A stretch of 64,000 nucleotides of DNA from Enterovibrio coralii (lineage in GTDB: Bacteria > Pseudomonadota > Gammaproteobacteria > Enterobacterales > Vibrionaceae), in assembly GCF_001559595.1 (NCBI RefSeq), contig NZ_LNTY01000049.1, positions 98,321 through 162,320 of the forward strand, written 5' to 3'. The stretch's first letter is position 1. Each line of letters begins with the position of its first letter. Below, one piece after another: positions 47,804 through 56,470 of the stretch. The notes beneath the pieces are model-generated. The model was not told where the DNA came from. It saw only the letters and a program-made list of their open reading frames with translations, and searched no databases. A program made the translations under genes and the position numbers.

Positions 47804-49518
47804 TTAGTAGAACTCACAGGTGTTACTGCTGTAGTTGGTGTAGCGGAGTCCGCCACTGCCGTTACAGAAGGTTTCGTTCAGGGTGATCTGACAAGACAAC
47901 ACACCTTGAGCATTAACGGAAATGCTGCCGTTAATCGTGGTGTTGATACGTGTACCTGACGTACCACCGTTGCTACAGACAGACGAGTTATTGGTACCAC
48001 TTCCTCGGTACGACATGGTGCGAAGATCGCCCACTTCTGTCACCCCAATTTGGGTGTTCCAATCATTTTGCGACCCGCTACCATAGCTGTTGGTTGACCA
48101 CGAAACGCGTTTTGAAATGCTTTGCGCGCTGATTGAAGGGCCACCGAGTCGGCCATTGTTACAATCCACAAAGACATACGCGCCATTGGTTCTGACTTGC
48201 ACGCGTTGGTTAGTGCCACAGATGTTTGGATCCATTGGCTCGTCATCATCTTCAATGGTAAGCGTGCCGGATTCCAAATCGCTTTTGTCATCTTTAAACC
48301 ACGCAGACAAGGTTGCTGACTCTGTGCTTTCCTCTGTGGTGTCTTCAATGGTTTGTACTTCAACCGTCAGGCTGAGAATACCCGCAGGCACTGAAACCTT
48401 AGTGCCGCTTTCACTGAGTGATGCGGTGGTTTCTGTGTTGTCATTGAAGATGATTTTCACGGTGCGGTTGTAGTCAGATCCGCTTGTCGCTGTGCCGTTG
48501 ATAAGCGCGAGCGTAAGGTCTCGCTCCACTTTGTTTTGGCTATCGAAGGTCACGGTGAGTTTGCCAACTTCGCCCTCTGTGACAGTGTCATTGATACGCC
48601 TTGGACGATGACTTTATCACTCGGGAATTCGGTCGGGTCGTAACAGGTGTGCGTTTCTTGCGTGTTGGTAGAAAGGGCATTTACGCGGGAAGGGAAAAGC
48701 CCTGCTTGCACAATTTCACCAGTTTCAACATTCAAGCGCCACAGCCAGGTACTGTTCACGTTACTGGTGACGTTCTGGTTCTTCGCTGCTACGAGAACTT
48801 GTCCGTTTTGGTCGAGAGTCGCGGAGGTGACAAAATCGATATTGTGAAAGGCTTTGAGCGTCACGCCGCCAGTGTTCTTGTTGAGTGCGAAGGTGCGGTT
48901 ATTCGTGATGTAAAGCAGCTCGCCATCAAGGTAGAGAAAATCACCCCAAGAGCTAAACCCGCTAAAGCGCGTGTCATTATCAAACTCAGAGAGTTGGGTG
49001 ACGGAGCCGTCAGCCGGGTCGATGGAGAAAATATCAATTTGGCCAGATGCCACCAAGGTCTGTGATGACGGGTCGTAAGCCATGCGGTAGGTAAGCGGGA
49101 TATTCCCCACTACTGTGTGCTGCTTTGTGTCGTGGTCATAGTAAGCCAACTGGCTGGGTGTCGATGTCGCAAGGTGTAGCGAGAGGCTTTTGAATTCGTC
49201 TGCCGATACCACAGACTCGACACCTTGAACGTGGTAAGACGTGGGCGCGATGACGTTGGCATAATACGTTCGGTTTCTGTCTGGATCATAAGCCATCGCG
49301 GCGCTGCTGAATAACGCTCGAGATTCTAGCAGAGCGCGAGAACCGGGATTTGCATAGCCGGTCAATCTGTCTGATTCTTGAATATCGAGAAGAAGACCCA
49401 CTTCACCTCGACCACCATTAATGGAATACACATTGCCGAAACAGTTTGCATAAGCACTGGCTGAAGACAGGGATGCCAGCGCGATGAGAGAAGCAATAGC
49501 TTTGACGTTCGTTCGCAT
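47804..49518 (-). CDS. Exported beta-propeller-like protein with Calx-beta domain (frameshift as sequenced)
   Basis: Repaired length is about 571 residues. The signal peptide is MRTNVKAIASLIALASLSSASAYA. The first 300 residues read as repeated beta-propeller-like blades (AMAYDPDRNRTYYANV, YRMAYDPSSQTLVASG, LYLDGELLYITNNRTFAL, SATLDQNGQVLVAAKN). One base is missing near 48599; adding it joins DKVIVQG to RINDTVTEGEVGKLTVTF. A Calx-beta domain follows, with the typical GTATSGSDYN and a terminal acidic IEDDDEP. A Cys-rich C-terminal domain ends the protein. It is probably surface-exposed or secreted and may bind Ca2+. The exact role is unknown. Confidence 0.75.
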
Positions 49519-49869
49519 GAGGAGACTCCTACTAAATTAACCCTACACCTTGAAAGGTTTTAGGGTTTTCAATGCGTTACAGCATCGAGGAGTATCCTTT
49601 GATTTTGTCTCATGTAGGCGTCCCAAAATTAAGAGACTATGTAAATTAGGCTTTACTAATGTCTTACATTCTAACTTACTTATAAACATCTTGTTTCATA
49701 CAGGCGTTTCAATAACACCTCAGCCACATTCCCGCTAACAACCTTCATTTGATCAAAATCATGATTCTTTCCAAAGGGAGAATTTCTACCATTTTTGGGT
49801 GATTTTGTACCTTTTGACCACTTTATTAATAAAGGAAATTGAGCACGAATTAGCAGTGTGGATTTCCCG
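49519..49869. other. Intergenic region containing the reductive dehalogenase operon promoter
   Basis: 351 bases between the divergent exoprotein gene and the TPR gene. An FNR-type site (49749-49762) and a possible -10 are the only clear signals. No additional gene was found. Confidence 0.55.
49749..49762 (+). promoter_or_regulatory. FNR/CRP-family anaerobic activator site upstream of the rdh operon
   Basis: TTGAT-CAAA-ATCAT matches nine of ten bases of the FNR consensus TTGAT-N4-ATCAA. TACCAT at 49787-49792 could be the -10. If transcription starts near 49798, the site is centred close to -42, the class II activator position. It lies about 108 bases upstream of the TPR gene start. Confidence 0.65.
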
Positions 49870-50979
49870 ATGATCAGCAACAAATGGTTAGAACTTTACC
49901 AATACATTCAACAGCACATTGAATCGCTCCCTCAAGAAAGCGAGGTTGTGGAACTGCTGAATGACAGGTTTATGTTCCTCAGTGCGCAGTTCGTGACCAA
50001 CGAAACGGCAAAGAACAAAAGTCAGCATGACTGGCTAGAGCACGAAGCATTCACCTTGGTGATGAGCGACGTGTTGCAAGACCTGCCATTGATGAAATCT
50101 CAACTCACGTTTTTGTTTGAAACCCTGATGGCCGCGCAACTTTGCCAGTTGGCGATGGTGTCGATCAATGCCTACAAAATGTTGCTTAGCGAAGATGATT
50201 TTAAGTGCAAATGCGGCTTGGTCTACCAACAGTTGGGCGACTACGACATGGCGAAGTCCAGCTTAGAAGAGTCACTGGCGTTGAACGCTGAAAACCCGAT
50301 GACGCTTTGCCACCTTGGTTTCAACTTCCTGTTTCAAGGCCACACAGAAGAAGCGATCCAGTGCTTTGAGCAAAGCACAGATATCGCGCCTGACTTTGTT
50401 GGTGGCTACCAAAATCTAGCAGGCGTTCATTATCAAAATGGCGATTTTGAATTAGCTGCAAAAAATGCCGAGCTTGCTTACAGCAAGGACACGTCGTTGG
50501 TTTCGACCTACATCACTGCCGTGAGTAGCTACCTCGCACTCGGTGAGAAAGACAAAGCGGACCAATGGATCAACAACGCGTTTGAAAACAATGTGTCGTC
50601 GATGGAACTGGTGCGTTTGGCAGGCATTGCCGCTCACCAAAACGGTCGATTGGAAGAAGCACTGGAAGCGTTGAATCACTATCTGGAGCACAACCCAGAA
50701 AGCTTCGACGTGTTGAATATCCGTGCGCATGTGAAAGCCGAACTGAAACTCTACGTCGAGCTTGAAGCTGACATTAACCAACTGCGTGTGTTTGAACCTA
50801 ACGACGAATGGTCGTTAGAACAGCTTTTCCTTTGCTACTTCCACACAGAACGCTGGAACGAAGCACAGGCCGTCATGGTGCAGCTAAACCGCTTGGCACC
50901 ACGCTACAAGATTACCTACCGCGATGAACTCAACACGATCAAGAAAAAGCTGAGCATCGACGTTCTCGAATTATCATAA
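49870..50979 (+). CDS. TPR-repeat protein, first gene of the rdh operon
   Basis: A 369-residue cytoplasmic protein without a signal peptide. Several tetratricopeptide repeats occupy the centre (LVYQQLGDYDMAKSSLEESLALNAENPMTL, LGFNFLFQGHTEEAIQCFEQSTDIAPD, YQNLAGVHYQNGDFELAAKNAELAY). The gene lies 15 bases before rdhA. In other organohalide-respiring bacteria the operon position of a chaperone is often taken by RdhT or similar. Here a TPR protein could help folding, cofactor loading or Tat quality control of RdhA, which is an inference from context. Start: ATG 49870; GTG 49858 is also possible. Confidence 0.8.
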   Translation: MISNKWLELYQYIQQHIESLPQESEVVELLNDRFMFLSAQFVTNETAKNKSQHDWLEHEAFTLVMSDVLQDLPLMKSQLTFLFETLMAAQLCQLAMVSINAYKMLLSEDDFKCKCGLVYQQLGDYDMAKSSLEESLALNAENPMTLCHLGFNFLFQGHTEEAIQCFEQSTDIAPDFVGGYQNLAGVHYQNGDFELAAKNAELAYSKDTSLVSTYITAVSSYLALGEKDKADQWINNAFENNVSSMELVRLAGIAAHQNGRLEEALEALNHYLEHNPESFDVLNIRAHVKAELKLYVELEADINQLRVFEPNDEWSLEQLFLCYFHTERWNEAQAVMVQLNRLAPRYKITYRDELNTIKKKLSIDVLELS

Positions 50980-50994
50980 CTATCTGGAGCAAAT

Positions 50995-52509
50995 GTGAAT
51001 ACGCAAAATCATACAGGCGTTAAGAGCAATTCACGCCGTGATTTTCTGAAGCTGGGTGGCGTTGCCGCAGCAACCGTAACGGTTGGCGCAGCAGCGGGTG
51101 CAGGCTTCGTTCTGGGTCGTGATCCTGACGCAAACGTGGGCTGGGGCCGCACTGAATCTGGTCACGACATGTTCTTCAACCGTGAACCTTTCCGTGTAGA
51201 CGTGGCACCAACCATGGAAGTGGCAGGGCCGCTCATTCGTCCTGAGTGGAGTGATTTCCTGTTCCACCGTACCCGTGTTCTGGCTGCTGAAATGAAAAAC
51301 GGTTGGATTCCAACCAAAGACTGGCGTGACATTCCTAACGAACGCGTGCGTGAGTACTACTCGCGTTACCCAGAGCGTTGGGCAGACATGTACCAATCGT
51401 TTGAAGAAAAAGCCGAGCACGCAGCTAACTTTGAAAAACACCGTTCTCGCTTCGCTATCGGCTGGGCTTACTCTGCTGCGTACATGCGCGGCGTGTACAG
51501 CGACTTCCCGCCAAAACCACAAGGTCATCCAGATGTGGTTGACTTCCAGTGGGTAAAACGCGCGAAACAAGAATTCAAATCGCCTAAGCACGCGTCAGAA
51601 TTGATCAAAAAAATGGCGTTCAAGTTCGGTATGAGCATCGTTGGTATCACCAAGATGGATCCGAACTTCGTGTTCAAGAACACCATGCGTGGCATGCCAG
51701 ATTGGGATGAAAGCATTCCTAAACACTGGAAGAACGTGATCATCTTCGGCACCCCAATGAACTGGGATCCGATGTACGCCGCGATCGGCTACTCAACCTC
51801 TTACGACGGCTACTTCCGCGCGAAAAACGCATCGGGTCTGATGGCTGCATTCTTGGGTGAGTTGGGTTATGCAGCACGCCCACAATGGCCGGGTTCAGAC
51901 TACGAAATCGTGGTTCCACCTTTGGCCATTCAAGCGGGTATGGGTGAAGCGGCACGTAACGGTATTTTGCTGACGCCTGAGCTGGGCCCAAACATCCGTC
52001 TAGCGGCAGTTATCACCGAGCTGGATTTGGAAGCAGACAAGCCAATCGACACCAAGGTTAAGCACTTCTGTGAAGAATGTAAGATCTGTGCAGACTCTTG
52101 CCCAAGTGAATCAATCAGTAAAGCCGACAAGCCTGATGCTGTGGTTCGTGGTTACCGTAAGTTCGATTTCAACCAAGACAGTTGCTGGACCATGTGGCGT
52201 CAAGGCCCAACGGAAACCGCAATGGGCTGTCGCGTGTGTATCGCCGTGTGTCCTTACACCCGTAAGAACAACTGGATCCACGCATTGGTGAAAGAAGCCG
52301 ACCCGCGTGACCCAACAGGCATGACGCGTAAGACACTGCTCGCGATGCAGCACAACTTCTTCTACTACCCAGAAGCAGAAGCGTACCACGGTGACTGGAA
52401 TGGCGGTCGCTTCGCTGGCTACCACCAACCACCAGAGTGGATGCGTAGCGAGAACTACATGAAGGTCGAGAAGACTTGGGAATACGACGGTAACTGGGAG
52501 GGCTTCTAA
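50995..52509 (+). CDS. rdhA: Reductive dehalogenase catalytic subunit RdhA
   Basis: A 504-residue Tat-exported enzyme. The twin-arginine signal SRRDFLKLGGVAAATVTVGAAAG is at residues 13-35. A cobamide-binding reductase domain occupies the middle. Two 4Fe-4S motifs lie at the C-terminal side: C359-x2-C362-x2-C365-x3-C369-P, and C397-x14-C412-x2-C415-x3-C419-P. This is the RdhA layout, and the length is typical. The enzyme would remove a halogen from an organohalide as terminal electron acceptor on the periplasmic side. QueG shares the fold but lacks a Tat signal and membrane partners. The GTG start at 50995 follows CTGGAG. The stop overlaps the rdhB start by one base. The substrate is unknown; brominated marine aromatics are plausible. 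Confidence 0.9.
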   Translation: MNTQNHTGVKSNSRRDFLKLGGVAAATVTVGAAAGAGFVLGRDPDANVGWGRTESGHDMFFNREPFRVDVAPTMEVAGPLIRPEWSDFLFHRTRVLAAEMKNGWIPTKDWRDIPNERVREYYSRYPERWADMYQSFEEKAEHAANFEKHRSRFAIGWAYSAAYMRGVYSDFPPKPQGHPDVVDFQWVKRAKQEFKSPKHASELIKKMAFKFGMSIVGITKMDPNFVFKNTMRGMPDWDESIPKHWKNVIIFGTPMNWDPMYAAIGYSTSYDGYFRAKNASGLMAAFLGELGYAARPQWPGSDYEIVVPPLAIQAGMGEAARNGILLTPELGPNIRLAAVITELDLEADKPIDTKVKHFCEECKICADSCPSESISKADKPDAVVRGYRKFDFNQDSCWTMWRQGPTETAMGCRVCIAVCPYTRKNNWIHALVKEADPRDPTGMTRKTLLAMQHNFFYYPEAEAYHGDWNGGRFAGYHQPPEWMRSENYMKVEKTWEYDGNWEGF

Positions 52510-52817
52510 TGTTTCCACAATCAACGGTATTAGATCCGCTATTTTGGATGGCGTTTGGTGCACTTCAAGTTCTGGTGTTCGCAGGTGCTAACCAATGGGC
52601 GAAGCAGTTCAACCTTGGGATGAACTGGTGGAAGTGGGGCATGGTTGGCGGCTGGTGGGCATCGTTTGTTCTGACCGTCGCTGGCGCATTCACGCTGCTG
52701 GGTGAGAACGAAGGTCTTGCTGGCTGGTACTTCCTCGGTTTCGTAGGTACGGCACTTATCATTGCAGGTGCAGTGATCTTGCGTGTGCTGGTGGCCCTGA
52801 AGCCAAAAACGCTGTAA
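52509..52817 (+). CDS. rdhB: RdhB-like membrane anchor of the reductive dehalogenase
   Basis: A 102-residue hydrophobic protein with three predicted membrane helices (PLFWMAFGALQVLVFAGANQWA, WKWGMVGGWWASFVLTVAGAFTLL, WYFLGFVGTALIIAGAVILRVLVAL). Size, topology and position directly after rdhA, with a one-base overlap, fit RdhB. That protein holds the catalytic subunit at the outer face of the inner membrane. Tryptophan-rich loops between helices are typical. Confidence 0.85.
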   Translation: MFPQSTVLDPLFWMAFGALQVLVFAGANQWAKQFNLGMNWWKWGMVGGWWASFVLTVAGAFTLLGENEGLAGWYFLGFVGTALIIAGAVILRVLVALKPKTL

Positions 52818-52845
52818 TGGCGTGACGGTTTAACCTCGAAAGGAA

Positions 52846-52888
52846 CAGATCTCAGGTGTATTCGAAGGAATCGATCGCCTGAGATCTG
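52846..52888 (+). other. Perfect 11-bp intercistronic hairpin between rdhB and rdhC-like gene
   Basis: CAGATCTCAGG (52846-52856) / CCTGAGATCTG (52878-52888) with a 21-base loop. It ends eight bases before the ATG at 52897, next to the GAAGAG ribosome-binding site. No T-run follows, so control of translation or mRNA processing is more likely than termination. Confidence 0.65.
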
Positions 52889-52896
52889 AAGAGATC

Positions 52897-54117
52897 ATGA
52901 CGAATAAGAAACCCGCTAATCGAAATAAGAACCTTGAGAAGATATTGAGCGTCGCTTCCGTGATTGTTCTGATCTTGGCTTGGTTTCTGGGTGGATTGCG
53001 CACCAATAATTCGCAAACACAATTCTTTGAAAGTATTACTGGCTCAGGTGAACAAATTGTTCAGGTGAGCCCACAGCTCTACAAAATCGTTCCAAACGGT
53101 GACAATGCAGAACAGGCAGAGGCACTGAAATGGGTGAGCTTTGGTTCTGGCATCGGTTACGGTGGTTCGCTGACTGTTGGTGGTGTGTTTATGCCAAGCG
53201 GTGAGGTACAAACCATCTCGCTGCTGTCGTCAAAAGAGACATCGTCATACTTTGAAAAAGTGGTTGATGAAAAGCTGCCTGAAGCCTTGCTGGAGCAAAA
53301 CATCCGCAAAGCCTTGTATGTCGATGGTGTGTCTGGAGCGACGTTAACGTCTGAAGCCTACAGCTCGGCATTGGACCAAGCAGCGGATCCAGTGCGCCAA
53401 CAACTGTTCAACTTCCAATTGACAGAAAAAGCGTCTCTGCTGGCGTATTTGAAATGGCTAGATGCCGCTGCGCTCTTGTTCTTCGCGGCTGCGGTTTGGA
53501 TTAACCAAACCCGTTCTCCGCACAAAGCAAAATTGAATGCAGCCTTGCTTGCGGGTTCCACGTTGGTATTCGGTTTCCATGCTGCGGCCTTGTATTCCGC
53601 TTCCACCATGGGTGGCCTGATCTTCGGTTCTTGGCTGACAGGTGTGGCGAACTACACGCCGTTTATCCTGCTGGTGCTGAGTATTGGTTACATCCTGTAC
53701 TACAACCGCAATGTGTACTGCCAAAGCTTGTGTCCGTTCGGCGCGGTTCAACAATGTTTGGCGAAAGTGGGTAAGGCAAAAGCCTCTCCGGTGCGTCACA
53801 CCTTCTTCGTGTGGATGCCACGTGTTTTGCTGTTGGCAACGTTATGCCTTGGCGCGTATTTCCGTAACCCAGCCGGGTTTGTTTACGAGCCCTTTGGTAT
53901 TGCTTTCGGCATGATTGGCGGCATGTACCTGTTTGTACTGACCGTGATGATTTTGCTGACGTCCTTGGTGGTGCGTCGCCCTTGGTGTCAGAGCTTGTGT
54001 CCAATCAACGCGATGACAGATTTCATTGTGTTCAACAAGAACTGGTTCAAGCAAACACAAAGCAAAGCGAAGAAGAAAAATCGCCAACCGCGTGCGCGTA
54101 AGGAAGGAGCAGAATGA
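52897..54117 (+). CDS. rdhC: RdhC/PceC-like flavinylated membrane protein with CX3CP motifs
   Basis: A 406-residue membrane protein of the NosR/PceC type. TM1 is near residues 17-33. An outside FMN-binding domain follows with DGVSGATLTS (143-152), where Thr149 of SGAT is the expected covalent FMN attachment site. About five further helices come after residue 185. Two CX3CP motifs occur: YCQSLCPFGAVQQC and WCQSLCPINAM. This order (helix, FMN domain, helices, two CX3CP) matches PceC. It probably passes electrons from the quinone pool toward RdhA. A basic C-terminal tail follows, and the stop overlaps the next start by four bases. Confidence 0.87.
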   Translation: MTNKKPANRNKNLEKILSVASVIVLILAWFLGGLRTNNSQTQFFESITGSGEQIVQVSPQLYKIVPNGDNAEQAEALKWVSFGSGIGYGGSLTVGGVFMPSGEVQTISLLSSKETSSYFEKVVDEKLPEALLEQNIRKALYVDGVSGATLTSEAYSSALDQAADPVRQQLFNFQLTEKASLLAYLKWLDAAALLFFAAAVWINQTRSPHKAKLNAALLAGSTLVFGFHAAALYSASTMGGLIFGSWLTGVANYTPFILLVLSIGYILYYNRNVYCQSLCPFGAVQQCLAKVGKAKASPVRHTFFVWMPRVLLLATLCLGAYFRNPAGFVYEPFGIAFGMIGGMYLFVLTVMILLTSLVVRRPWCQSLCPINAMTDFIVFNKNWFKQTQSKAKKKNRQPRARKEGAE

Positions 54118-54332
54118 GACAGAAACTTTCTTTGGTTTTCTTTTGCGCCGCGACCGTGCTGATTTTGCTTCAATTGATGTCCAACGTCATAGAACTGTCT
54201 GAAGAGCAAAGCGAAAATCGCTTGATTCATACCGTCAGTCGTCACATTGATGTGGTGCCTGTAGAAGTGGTCGAAAAGCCGAAAGTGGACTTCAAGCAAA
54301 TGGCGCAGGACATGCAGGAAGAGAAGTACTGA
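54114..54332 (+). CDS. Small single-helix membrane protein at the end of the rdh operon
   Basis: A 72-residue protein with one N-terminal membrane helix (LSLVFFCAATVLILLQLMSNVIEL) and a charged tail (VVPVEVVEKPKVDFKQMAQDMQEEKY). The start overlaps the rdhC-like stop (ATGA), so it is translationally coupled. A strong terminator follows. I know no family for it; a small accessory subunit of the reductive dehalogenase complex is inferred. Confidence 0.75.
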   Translation: MRQKLSLVFFCAATVLILLQLMSNVIELSEEQSENRLIHTVSRHIDVVPVEVVEKPKVDFKQMAQDMQEEKY

Positions 54333-54381
54333 GGCTCGTTCATACCGAATGACCACAGCGCAACAATAAGAATAATATTTC

Positions 54382-54410
54382 GGCGTTTAGGGCATCCCTA
54401 AACGCCTTTT
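54382..54410 (+). terminator. Terminator of the rdh operon
   Basis: Perfect 11-bp stem GGCGTTTAGGG / CCCTAAACGCC with loop CAT, then TTTT. It separates the operon from the AraC gene. Confidence 0.92.
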
Positions 54411-54419
54411 GAGCGTTAC

Positions 54420-55295
54420 ATGGTAGAGAAAAACATTCCCGTCGAGCGTATGCGCTCGGAAATGGCCTTGGTCAATCCCAACTGCTTTCGTATTTCAGAA
54501 CTGTATGCCTCTCGCGGTGTGCATGACGTATCACGCCCGCATCGATTGAATTTCAGTGCCTTTGTTTATGTGACAGAAGGGGAGGGAGTACATTACGTTG
54601 ACCACCAGATGTATGTCCTCAAACCCGGCACGCTAATCACCATAGGCAGGAATCAAATCCACGGGTTCGCGCAAGAGCGGACGGTAGATGGCTTCGTTAT
54701 TCCGTTTAATTGCTCGTACCTCTCGAATGGCCCAGACGATCCTCACGTCGATCTCATGCTTGATGCCATCACACAGGTTAATCGTATCCCCAATGTTGGC
54801 GAAGAAGTGGGGGGCCTTATCAAGCTGCTTGCGGAAGAATTTGCGTCGACCTCAGAGTTGAAAGCTGAAATCATCCGAAGCTTACTGCGCGCCTTATTAC
54901 TCAAGTGTGTTGTCCCAGAATATGTGGCGATGCAAAGCATGCCCGTTTCGACCAATGCCAACGCGGATTTCATACGCCTGAAGCAATACATTGAAGCGAA
55001 CTTTGCGGAGCGACCTTCCACAACAGACATTGCTCTCGCACTGGGTAAAAGCGTCAAACAACTGGATAAACTCGCCCGCTCAAACACAGGCGACAGCGTC
55101 AAAGATTTGGTGGATGACCGCGTGCTGGTGGAGGTAAAGCGGCTGCTCGCTTTCAGTCAGTATTCGATTGCAGATATTGCGGCAAAACTCGGCTTCAACG
55201 AAGCCACCAACATGACCAAGTTCTTTAAACGACACACGGAAATCAGCCCGAAAGATTTCAGGCAGTTGTGCCGTATGGGATTGTGTAATCGATAG
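54420..55295 (+). CDS. AraC family transcriptional regulator
   Basis: A 291-residue regulator. The N-terminal half is a cupin-type sensor (FSAFVYVTEGEGVHYVDHQMYVLKPGTLITIGRNQIHGF). The C-terminal AraC DNA-binding domain spans about 188-285, with STTDIALALGKSVKQLDKLARSNTG and ADIAAKLGFNEATNMTKFFKRHTEISPKDFR. It starts ten bases after the rdh operon terminator, on the same strand. It may sense the organohalide or a related aromatic and act on the rdh promoter, but only proximity supports this. Confidence 0.9.
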   Translation: MVEKNIPVERMRSEMALVNPNCFRISELYASRGVHDVSRPHRLNFSAFVYVTEGEGVHYVDHQMYVLKPGTLITIGRNQIHGFAQERTVDGFVIPFNCSYLSNGPDDPHVDLMLDAITQVNRIPNVGEEVGGLIKLLAEEFASTSELKAEIIRSLLRALLLKCVVPEYVAMQSMPVSTNANADFIRLKQYIEANFAERPSTTDIALALGKSVKQLDKLARSNTGDSVKDLVDDRVLVEVKRLLAFSQYSIADIAAKLGFNEATNMTKFFKRHTEISPKDFRQLCRMGLCNR

Positions 55296-55334
55296 GTGTC
55301 GAGCCGAACTGGCGCATCCCAATGCGAGAGTGCG

Positions 55335-56276
55335 CTACTCCCCAATACATTGGTCAATGATCAGCTCTCGCAGCCAGCGATGACCGGAGTCTGATTCAAA
55401 TTGCTTGTGCCAAAGCAGAAATAATGCGCCGGGTTTGTGTTCAACAGGGACGGGTTTGACAATCAAGCTACCATCTAACGTGTACTCACGGATGGGCTCG
55501 TAAGGGTAATACATGATGAGATCGGTCTGCTTACACAATTGAATGGCACTGGTGATGCTGGATACATTGACGGCATTGTCGATACGCAGCCCCTGTGATG
55601 CCAATACTTCCTGAACCACCCATTCTTTTACCCCGCCAGTTGTCACGTGTATTTGTCGGTACTTTAAAAAGGTATCGAGTCCCCATTCCTCATCAAGTGC
55701 TGGGTGACCGCGGCGTAGCAAGCAGACGGATTGATCACTTCTTAACTCAATGTAACTCAGTTCCTCGGGGATAGTGTCAACATAGAGTTTGGAACGTTCA
55801 TCCCATTCAAAGACGCCAAGGCCGAAGTCGATCTCTCTTTTCAGCAAGCGCTGAAAACTGAGTTCACTCCAGCTCTCGCTGTTGATGGTAATCAAAGGTG
55901 CTTCGCTTAATGCCGTTGGCATAAATTTGGGGTAGAGCACAGAGTACGCGGTATCGACCAAATCTATATTGAAAATGCGTTGGCTACTTTGGGCATCAAA
56001 CGTATCGGGCAGTGTAAGCATTTCGATTTGTTGCAATGCGTTGCGCAGTCTCGGTGCCAGTGATAGGGCTTTCGGTGTAGGATTCAGCCCTTTCGACGTG
56101 CGTTCAAACAGAGGGTCATCGAACAATTGGCGTAAACGTGTCAGTTGCTTACTCACGGCAGATTGCGTCAAATGCAGTCTGGTTGCTGCTTTACTCACGC
56201 TCGATTCTTCAAGCAAGACATGAAGGCATAACAGCAAGTGAATGTCGCTTTTTAGCAGGCGGTTTACGTCAATCAT
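55335..56276 (-). CDS. LysR family transcriptional regulator
   Basis: A 313-residue LysR protein. The DNA-binding domain covers residues 1-65 (LLLCLHVLLEESSVSKAATRLHLTQSAVSKQLTRLRQLFDDPLFERTSKGLNPTPKA). This style resembles the NodD/LeuO-like branch of LysR proteins. The effector domain follows. It is convergent with the AraC gene and divergent from the DUF2541 gene. The target and ligand are unknown. Confidence 0.9.
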   Translation of the reverse strand: MIDVNRLLKSDIHLLLCLHVLLEESSVSKAATRLHLTQSAVSKQLTRLRQLFDDPLFERTSKGLNPTPKALSLAPRLRNALQQIEMLTLPDTFDAQSSQRIFNIDLVDTAYSVLYPKFMPTALSEAPLITINSESWSELSFQRLLKREIDFGLGVFEWDERSKLYVDTIPEELSYIELRSDQSVCLLRRGHPALDEEWGLDTFLKYRQIHVTTGGVKEWVVQEVLASQGLRIDNAVNVSSITSAIQLCKQTDLIMYYPYEPIREYTLDGSLIVKPVPVEHKPGALFLLWHKQFESDSGHRWLRELIIDQCIGE

Positions 56277-56470
56277 TCCTATTCCTATGATTCATACTGC
56301 TGAAGGGGCGTGGTGAATCTGAATCATATCGCTATTTTGAAAGGACTCAATCTTTTAATTAATCTGATCATTTTTTTGCATTCACCTGTCATTTTAATCT
56401 TGAAAAACGCCTACACTCCGCCACGTTCGGGGGCGATTCCCTCGTGAAGACTTGATTGAGATTGAAGTAA

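Noticed and set aside
49555..49740. Short open frame between the exoprotein and TPR genes
   Set aside because: Low-quality composition, no ribosome-binding site and no similarity; it lies in the promoter region of the rdh operon.
50995..52509. QueG (epoxyqueuosine reductase) as identity of the cobamide-type reductase
   Set aside because: QueG is cytoplasmic. This protein has a Tat signal, about 504 residues and RdhB- and RdhC-like neighbours.
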